NCBI GenBank assembly: GCA_944358275.1
Contig: CALVQZ010000048.1
Location: 1 to 12,691, forward strand
DNA length: 12,691 bases
Source: an uncultured Bacilli bacterium
Lineage (GTDB): Bacteria; Bacillota_I; Bacilli_A; RF39; UBA660
Reading direction: 5' to 3'
Below are positions 7,781 through 12,691 of the stretch, in pieces. Both the position numbers and the translations under genes were made by a program. The first letter of the stretch is position 1. Each line of letters opens with the position of its first letter. A model generated the notes under the pieces. That model was given only the letters and a program-made list of their open reading frames with translations, searched no databases and had not been told where the DNA came from.

Positions 7781-8581
7781 ATGAATATTTTAGTTACTAT
7801 AAATTCTAATTATTTAAAAGTTTTAGTTGTTATGTTAAAATCATTATCTATAAATAATAAGCATAGGAAGTTTGATGTTTATGTTATGAATGATTCTTTA
7901 TCTAAAGATAATATTGATTATTTGAAAAAGAATACTTTTAAGAATATAAATATTATTGATTTAAAGGTAGATCCTAATGAGTTTTTATCTTCTCCAACTA
8001 CTTCTAGGTATCCTAAAGAAATGTATTATAGAATTTTAGCAGCTTTTTATTTACCTAAGAAGGTTAATAAGATATTGTATTTGGATCCTGATTTAGTAAT
8101 AATAAATAGAATAGATAGGCTTTATAATATGGACTTACATAATTATTATTTTGCCGCATCTTCTCATGTGTGGGGAATCGTTCAATCTTTTAATAGAATA
8201 AGATTAAAGATGAGTAAAAATGATATTTATATAAATTCTGGTGTAATGCTTATGAATATTAGATTGTTAAGGCGTGAACAAGATAAGAAAGATGTTTATG
8301 ATTTTATTAAAAAGAATGGTAAAAAGTTAATGCTTCCTGATCAAGATGTAATAAGTGGTTTATATGCAAATAAAATACTTCCTCTTGATCCATATGTTTA
8401 TAATATGACAGAAAAATTATTGAATCAAAATTATTTTGTACCACATATTTGTGAAGATTGGATTTTGAATAATTCTGTAATAATTCATTATTGTGGAAGA
8501 AATAAGCCTTGGAATAATAAGTATAAGGGTGTTTTAGATAAATATTATAAGTATTATGATAAGATAGAAGTAAAAAAGTAG
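7781..8581 (+). CDS. family 8 glycosyltransferase
   Basis: Family GT8 enzymes transfer glucose or galactose from UDP-sugars, often onto cell-surface glycans such as lipopolysaccharide, glycoproteins or teichoic-type polymers. The 266-residue product carries the metal-binding DxD as LDPDLV (D102, D104), INSGVMLMN (151-159), LPDQDV (185-190) and the C-terminal HYCGRNKPW (236-244), all typical of GT8. The first residues MNILVTINSNYL form the usual nucleotide-sugar binding strand. No signal peptide or membrane helix is visible, so it acts in the cytoplasm or at the inner membrane face. The ATG has GGAGG at 7772-7776. The mutL ATG follows 10 bases after its stop, so the two are co-transcribed. Eight of its first 13 lysines use AAG, whereas the first nine in pnp all use AAA, hinting at a different history. 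Donor and acceptor sugars are unknown. Confidence 0.88.
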   Translation: MNILVTINSNYLKVLVVMLKSLSINNKHRKFDVYVMNDSLSKDNIDYLKKNTFKNINIIDLKVDPNEFLSSPTTSRYPKEMYYRILAAFYLPKKVNKILYLDPDLVIINRIDRLYNMDLHNYYFAASSHVWGIVQSFNRIRLKMSKNDIYINSGVMLMNIRLLRREQDKKDVYDFIKKNGKKLMLPDQDVISGLYANKILPLDPYVYNMTEKLLNQNYFVPHICEDWILNNSVIIHYCGRNKPWNNKYKGVLDKYYKYYDKIEVKK

Positions 8582-8590
8582 GTGATAAAT

Positions 8591-10330
8591 ATGAGTAAGA
8601 TTAAAGTAATGGATGAGATTCTTGCTAACAAAATTGCAGCGGGAGAAGTTATTGAAAGGTGTTCATCTATTGTTAAAGAGCTAGTAGAAAATAGTATTGA
8701 TGCAAAAAGTAGTAAGATTAAAATTGACTTAATTGATAGTGGTGTTACCGAGATTAAAGTTACTGATGATGGTGTTGGTATGGATGAGGGGGATGCTTTA
8801 CTTGCATTTCAAAGACATGCGACTAGCAAATTATTAAGCGAAGTTGATTTATTTAATATAAACTCACTAGGGTTTAGAGGAGAAGCTCTTCCTTCTATCG
8901 CATCTGTTAGTGAAGTTTCATTAAAAACTTGTTTTGATAATGTTGGCACATTTATTTTAATAAAGGGTGGTAAGCTTATAAAAAAAGAAAGTAGTGATGC
9001 AAGAAAAGGCACAGAAATAACTGTAAGAAAGTTATTTTATAATACACCTGCAAGATTAAAACATTTAAGTAGTTTATATACTGAACTTGCCCATATAACT
9101 GATTTTATAAATAAGATTGCCCTTTCTTATCCTTCTATATCTTTTATATTAACTAACGATGGTAAAACTCTTTTAAATACTGATGGAAGAGGAAATTTAT
9201 TAAAAGTTATCAATAGTATTTATGGAGTTGATGTAACTAAAAAGATGATAGAAGTTAGAAATAATGATGATGAGTATGATGTATATGGATATATAAGTAT
9301 GCCTGAAGTTACTAAAAGTAATAGAAATCATATTATTACTATAGTAAATGGTAGAGTAGTTAAAAATCAAGAGATAAATAAATGTATAAATGATTCATAT
9401 CATACATATAAGCCAGATGATAGATATCCGATTGTCATACTTAATATAGAAGTTGATACATCTTAAGTAGATGTTAATATTCATCCTACAAATCAAGATA
9501 TAAAGTTTAGTAAGATAGAAGCATTAAAAAGTCTTATATCTACTACTATTAAAAATGCATTGGATGAGAAGATACTTATACCTAAAATAGAAGTTAAAGA
9601 AAGTTTTATAGTGCCTAAGAGTAATATTTATAAAGAAGAGATAATTGAAGAAAAAAAGGAGCCTGAAGCTAAAAAGACATATGAAGAAGTAACTCTTGAT
9701 TTATCTTATGTAAAAGAAAGTTATCAAGAAGAGGTTGTTGATAATGAGAAAGTTCCTATGATGTATCCAGTTGGACTCGTATTAGGTACTTATATAATTT
9801 GTCAAAATGAATTAGGAATGTATTTAATAGATCAACATGCTGCTAATGAAAGAATAAATTATGAATATTATTATTATGCACTTAATAATAGTAGTGATGA
9901 AATAAATATGTTAATACCAATGAATATAGAACTTCCTGTAAATGAATATTTAATTGTTAAAGAAAATTTAGAAATACTAAAAGATATGCATTTTGACATA
10001 GAAGAATTTGGTATAAATTCATTTATTATAAGAAGTCATCCTACTTGGTTACCACAAGGGAATGAAGAATTAGCAATAAAAAAGATATTAGAGCTAATAG
10101 TATTAAAAGAAAAGAATTTTGATAGAAATAAGTTTAATGATAGGGTTGCTATGACTGTAAGTTGTAAAGCAAGTATTAAAGCTAATGATAATATTAGTTT
10201 AGATGAGATGGAAAAGTTAATTGAAAAACTTAGAAAGTGCAAAAATCCATATACTTGTCCACATGGAAGGCCTACTATTATATTTTATTCTATTTATGAG
10301 TTAGAAAAACTATTTAAGAGGGCGATGTAA
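8591..10330 (+). pseudogene. mutL: DNA mismatch repair protein MutL, split by an in-frame TAA
   Basis: MutL links mismatch recognition by MutS to strand removal. The N-terminal GHKL ATPase part is intact: ELVENSIDA with E30 and N34, DDGVGM (59-64), RHATSKL (75-81) and GFRGEAL (94-100). Codon 292 (9464-9466) is TAA, in the middle of the conserved EVD..xVDVNIHPT stretch where homologues have leucine. The frame then continues without another lesion to 10330. It includes the endonuclease metal site DQHAANERINYE (414-425), SCKASIK and CPHGRPT (556-562). Read through, the protein would be about 579 residues, a normal length. A T-to-A change of TTA would explain it. The start is ATG 8591, after AGGTG, rather than the GTG at 8582. 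As written the product is a 291-residue fragment lacking dimerisation and nuclease domains. A sequencing or assembly error is the main alternative. Confidence 0.88.
9464..9466 (+). other. premature TAA stop inside mutL
   Basis: The codons before the stop read E-V-D-T-S and those after read V-D-V-N-I-H-P-T, which together match the end of the MutL ATPase domain in a single frame. No base is missing or extra, so this is a substitution and not a frameshift. Confidence 0.9.
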
Positions 10331-11193
10331 TGATAATAGTTATAATTGGACCTACTGGTGTTGGTAAGACTAAATTAAGCTTAACTTTAGCAAAGAAATA
10401 TAATGCTGATATAATAAATGCGGATGCTATGCAAATATATAAAGAAATGAATATAGGAACTGCTAAAATAACTGATACTTTAGGAGTAGTACATCATTTA
10501 TTAAGTATTAGAAGTGTAGTTAATAATTATTCAGTGTATGAGTATCAAAAAGATGGTAGAAGTATTTTAAATAAGCTATTGAGCGAAAATAAAAATGTAA
10601 TAGTAGTAGGTGGTACTGGTTTATATATTAAGGCATTACTTTATGATTATAGGTTTAATGAAGAAGAGTATTGTGATAATTATGATAATCTTACTAATGG
10701 TGAACTTTTAAATGAAGTAAAGAAATATGGGAATACTGATATACATGTAAATAATAGAAAAAGATTAGTAAGAGCGTTAAATAAATATAAAAATGGAAAC
10801 AATATTACTAATTATGGAGATAAACTACTTTATGATAATGTTTATTTTATTGGACTTACAACAGATAGAGAAAAGTTATATAAAAGGATAAATGATAGAG
10901 TAGATGAGATGATAGAAGAAGGATTATTAGATGAAGTAAAAGATTTATACGATAAAAAAATAAACTCTATTCCTATAAATACAGCAATAGGATATAAAGA
11001 GTTATATAAATATTTTAATAAAGAAATTTCTCTTGATGAAGCAGTTGATCTAATAAAGAAAAATTCAAGAAGGTATGCGAAAAGACAATATACATGGATA
11101 AATAATAAGATGAATGTAAAATGGTTTAATGTTAATTTTGATGATTTTAATAAGACTATAAAAGAGGTAGAAGAGTATATAAAAACTAACTAG
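10330..11193 (+). CDS. miaA: tRNA dimethylallyltransferase
   Basis: MiaA transfers a dimethylallyl group to N6 of A37 in tRNAs that read codons starting with U, the first step of ms2i6A formation. The 287-residue product has the P-loop GPTGVGKT (7-14) and NADAMQIYK, where most homologues have DSMQIYK. It also has VGGTGLYIKALLYD, RKRLVRAL, GLTTDREKLYKRINDRVD, AIGYKEL and SRRYAKRQYTW. It is slightly shorter than the usual 300-315, the shortening lying in the variable stretch before RKRLVRAL. Its ATG shares one base with the mutL stop (TAATG), and only a weak GAGGG precedes it, so translation is probably coupled to mutL. That makes the mutL nonsense codon relevant to its expression. A perfect hairpin terminator overlaps its end. 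Confidence 0.96.
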   Translation: MIIVIIGPTGVGKTKLSLTLAKKYNADIINADAMQIYKEMNIGTAKITDTLGVVHHLLSIRSVVNNYSVYEYQKDGRSILNKLLSENKNVIVVGGTGLYIKALLYDYRFNEEEYCDNYDNLTNGELLNEVKKYGNTDIHVNNRKRLVRALNKYKNGNNITNYGDKLLYDNVYFIGLTTDREKLYKRINDRVDEMIEEGLLDEVKDLYDKKINSIPINTAIGYKELYKYFNKEISLDEAVDLIKKNSRRYAKRQYTWINNKMNVKWFNVNFDDFNKTIKEVEEYIKTN

Positions 11194-11208
11194 TTGATAG
11201 TTAGTTTT
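11182..11208. terminator. bidirectional terminator, miaA / transglutaminase
   Basis: AAAACTAACTA (11182-11192) pairs perfectly over 11 bases with TAGTTAGTTTT (11198-11208) around GTTGA. The miaA stop (11191-11193) and the minus-strand stop (11209-11207) both overlap the hairpin. The T runs on each exit are short. Confidence 0.75.
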
Positions 11209-12130
11209 AACTTATAAAATCATATATTTCTTTATTAAATGTATGTTTATTATCTGGCTTTAATTTTTCAATTTCTTCAAATTCAGCCGTTGTTTTTAAA
11301 AAATAATCATGTAATAAAATATCTTTATTTAAAGAATTAACAGGATCATCCCAAGTTAAATCCATATGTAACCATTTATTATCTATATATACTAAATTCC
11401 ATATATGATTACTATTAGAAACTCTTACGTTAGGAATATCTAATCTATCTAGTAATAATGCTGCTGCATCTGTATATCCATTACAAGTAGCTAATTTTTT
11501 TACAAATACCCCAATCGCAGTAGATGATGCAGTACCTGTTTTATTTTCGTCATCTAAATTATATTTTGTATTATTTATAATATAATCGTGAATAGCTAAA
11601 ACTTTATCATAAGTAGAAGATGCATCTAAATATAGTGTTTCTTCAATAGAATCAAGTATAGAATTTATTGTATTTATATCATCATTGCTATAAACTTTAT
11701 TTATTGTTAAGGTTACTTTACCACTAGTCGTATATATAGTTTTTATGTTTTTAAAGCTATTATATACATTAACAAAATTGTTAATTTGAGAAAGTATATC
11801 ACTATCTTTACTACTAATTTTTATAACTTCATTTATACAATCTGTGTACTCTGGAGCACAAAAGAATGTAAATTCATCCATTCCAGAAGAAATAATTGTA
11901 TAATAAATGTTTAAAAGTTCTTGTCTATTATTTGCTTCAAAATCATCTGTCAATTCTACAAAATCGACATCTACATCTTTAGTATACTCATTATATGATA
12001 AGATAGAAGGAGTTCTATCATAATAATTTATAAGTGTATCAAATACCTCTTTATCATTTAAGTATCCATAGCAAAAAGTAAAACAAGTAAATAAAGTTAA
12101 TAATACAACTAGAGATTTAAGTATTTTCAT
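11207..12130 (-). CDS. secreted transglutaminase-like protein
   Basis: The 307-residue product begins with an N-terminal hydrophobic segment (about 5-22) that looks like a signal peptide or anchor, so the rest is outside the cell. The C-terminal half is a transglutaminase-like (papain-fold) domain. The triad is visible: C216 in ATCNGYTDAAALLLDRL, H242 in NHIWNLVYIDNKWLHMDLTW, and D257 in the same stretch. The preceding TYDKVLAIHDYIINNTKYN (173-191) is also typical of the family. The N-terminal ~150 residues are not recognised; Cys91 and Cys98 there could form a disulphide. Bacterial members are mostly cysteine proteases or act on cell-wall or surface proteins, and true crosslinking is uncommon. 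The ATG at 12130 has GGTGAT upstream. It stands alone between miaA and rpsT. Substrate is unknown. Confidence 0.85.
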   Translation of the reverse strand: MKILKSLVVLLTLFTCFTFCYGYLNDKEVFDTLINYYDRTPSILSYNEYTKDVDVDFVELTDDFEANNRQELLNIYYTIISSGMDEFTFFCAPEYTDCINEVIKISSKDSDILSQINNFVNVYNSFKNIKTIYTTSGKVTLTINKVYSNDDINTINSILDSIEETLYLDASSTYDKVLAIHDYIINNTKYNLDDENKTGTASSTAIGVFVKKLATCNGYTDAAALLLDRLDIPNVRVSNSNHIWNLVYIDNKWLHMDLTWDDPVNSLNKDILLHDYFLKTTAEFEEIEKLKPDNKHTFNKEIYDFIS

Positions 12131-12145
12131 AGTATCACCATTTCT

Positions 12146-12151
12146 ATTATA
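12146..12151 (-). promoter_or_regulatory. -10 element of transglutaminase gene
   Basis: A perfect TATAAT on the minus strand lies 16 bases before the ATG. The -35 position is an A/T run without a good hexamer. It sits directly after the rpsT terminator T run. Confidence 0.4.
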
Positions 12152-12164
12152 CTACAAATATTTA

Positions 12165-12198
12165 AAAAAAATAAAAAAAAGAAGCAAATAATTACTTC
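12165..12198 (-). terminator. rpsT terminator
   Basis: On the minus strand GAAGTAA and TTGCTTC form a seven-pair stem (one G-T pair) with a TTAT loop, followed by a long T-rich run. The rpsT stop codon is inside the 5' arm. Confidence 0.75.
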
Positions 12199-12434
12199 GA
12201 ATTTACTTTTTTCATTAGACGTGATTTTTTTCTAGCTGCTGTATTCTTTTTAATAATGCCCTTACTAACAGCAGTATCGATTTTCTTAATAGCATCATTT
12301 ACTAAGTTTTGATTAGAAGTTTCTTTACTTGCTTTTTTAACAGCAGTTCTCATACTACTTCTTACTGGAATATTTTCTTCACTTTGTCTTTTAATAACAT
12401 TTACACGTTTCTTAGCACTTTTAATATTTGGCAC
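12192..12434 (-). CDS. rpsT: 30S ribosomal protein S20
   Basis: S20 is a helical protein that binds 16S rRNA in the body of the small subunit. The 80-residue product begins PNIKSAKKRV after the start and has the basic helical core RSSMRTAVKKASK, the segment AIKKIDTAVSKGIIKKNTAARKKSRL, and a Lys-rich end, all standard for the family. I choose the GTG at 12434 as start. It gives the canonical N terminus and lies six bases after GGAGGTG, whereas two in-frame ATGs five and six codons upstream coincide with or precede that ribosome binding site. A non-ATG start recalls Escherichia coli rpsT, which uses UUG. It is monocistronic here, with a promoter at 12465-12493 and a strong terminator. Confidence 0.96.
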   Translation of the reverse strand: MPNIKSAKKRVNVIKRQSEENIPVRSSMRTAVKKASKETSNQNLVNDAIKKIDTAVSKGIIKKNTAARKKSRLMKKVNSK

Positions 12435-12464
12435 ACTTTTCACCTCCATCATTTAAACAAGTTA

Positions 12465-12493
12465 ATTTTAGCAAATAAACATTAAAAAATCAA
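12465..12493 (-). promoter_or_regulatory. rpsT promoter
   Basis: On the minus strand TTGATT (12493-12488) and TAAAAT (12470-12465) are 17 bases apart, with an extended TGC before the -10. The start would be near 12458. A 14-base segment overlapping this -10 (12455-12468) is repeated exactly at 12516-12529, also next to a TATAAA-like hexamer. Confidence 0.6.
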
Positions 12494-12525
12494 CAACTTT
12501 ATGTAAATAATGTAAAAACAAGTTA

Positions 12526-12548
12526 ATTTATAAGTATCATTTATAAGT
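12526..12548 (+). repeat. short tandem repeat, 13-bp period
   Basis: ATTTATAAGT occurs at 12526-12535 and again at 12539-12548, in an AT-rich stretch between rpsT and the 22-bp repeats. It may be chance in such DNA. Confidence 0.4.
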
Positions 12549-12557
12549 TATATTCAT

Positions 12558-12671
12558 ATAGTAATGTGAATAATTACTAAAAATGTCTCTATTTTTAGTA
12601 AACAATAATTAGTGAAAATGTCTCTGTTTTATATTATAGTAAATTCGCTAATAATTAGTGAAAATGTCTCT
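12558..12671 (+). repeat. three 22-bp direct repeats, possible mobile-element end
   Basis: Copies lie at 12569-12590, 12604-12625 and 12650-12671. Copies 2 and 3 are identical, with core TTAGTGAAAATGTCTCT; copy 1 differs at two positions (ACTAAA for AGTGAA). Spacers are 13 and 24 bases, and each copy is preceded by WTAGTAA at a gap of 4, 2 or 7 bases. The 257 bases from 12435 to the window end contain no gene beyond the rpsT promoter and this array. Unequal spacers exclude an ordinary CRISPR. Multiple ~20-bp sites with variable spacing are known at the ends of DDE transposons such as IS21-like and Tn7-like elements, where the transposase binds. A repressor operator array is the other reading. 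No transposase is visible because the window ends. Confidence 0.7.
12574..12601. other. perfect inverted repeat overlapping repeat copy 1
   Basis: TTACTAAAAAT (12574-12584) and ATTTTTAGTAA (12591-12601) are exact 11-base complements around GTCTCT. The two bases that distinguish copy 1 from the other copies are inside this stem. Confidence 0.7.
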
Positions 12672-12691
12672 TAATAAATTATTGACTTATT

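Noticed and set aside
9464..9466. TAA recoded as an amino acid in mutL
   Set aside because: TAA is the most common stop in the window, so genome-wide recoding is not possible, and no readthrough signal is visible.
9560..10330. C-terminal mutL piece as an independent gene
   Set aside because: The only nearby start is a TTG without a ribosome binding site, and conserved MutL sequence continues upstream of it in the same frame to the TAA.
12569..12671. CRISPR array
   Set aside because: Spacers are 13 and 24 bases, too short and unequal, and the repeat carries a diverged outer copy; no cas gene is visible.
12569..12671. Plasmid-type iterons or replication origin
   Set aside because: No Rep gene or DnaA box is seen and the spacing is irregular; the setting is a chromosomal ribosomal-protein locus.
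12582..12691. Short open frames starting ATGTCTCT in each repeat
   Set aside because: No ribosome binding site precedes them, two end after 9 and 18 codons, and the third runs off the window without support.

Overview
The window is strongly AT-rich chromosomal DNA from a low-GC Firmicute. The -35/-10 promoters, GGAGG-type ribosome binding sites, short intergenic gaps, U-tract terminators, RNase J and endonuclease-type MutL point to a small-genome Bacilli/Mollicutes-like lineage; this placement is inference. All visible tryptophans use TGG and genes end in TAA or TAG, so the standard code reads well.

Layout: (1) 1-1842, plus strand: a promoter, a membrane-anchored protein of unknown function, then a dGTPase-type HD hydrolase. 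(2) 1864-2199, minus strand: a small secreted two-helix protein that looks like a VirB2/TrbC pilin, standing alone. (3) 2255-4856, plus: rpsO with a structured leader, then pnp. (4) 4942-5880, plus: a CorA-type transporter. (5) 5911-7578, minus: RNase J. (6) 7781-11193, plus: a family 8 glycosyltransferase, mutL interrupted by one in-frame TAA, and miaA overlapping the mutL stop. (7) 11207-12130, minus: a secreted transglutaminase-like protein. (8) 12192-12434, minus: rpsT. (9) 12435-12691: non-coding DNA with the rpsT promoter and three copies of a 22-bp direct repeat that may be the end of a mobile element.

Most genes are housekeeping: ribosomal proteins S15 and S20, RNA decay (PNPase and RNase J), tRNA modification (MiaA), nucleotide control and ion transport. 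All three convergent gene pairs share a single perfect hairpin that works as a bidirectional terminator and contains or touches their stop codons. The divergent pair rnjA/glycosyltransferase appears to share one -35 box.

The points most worth attention are the single nonsense codon in an otherwise intact mutL, the repeat array at the right edge, the switch-like rpsO leader and the orphan pilin-like gene. I did not find a clear multi-gene defence or other novel system inside the window.
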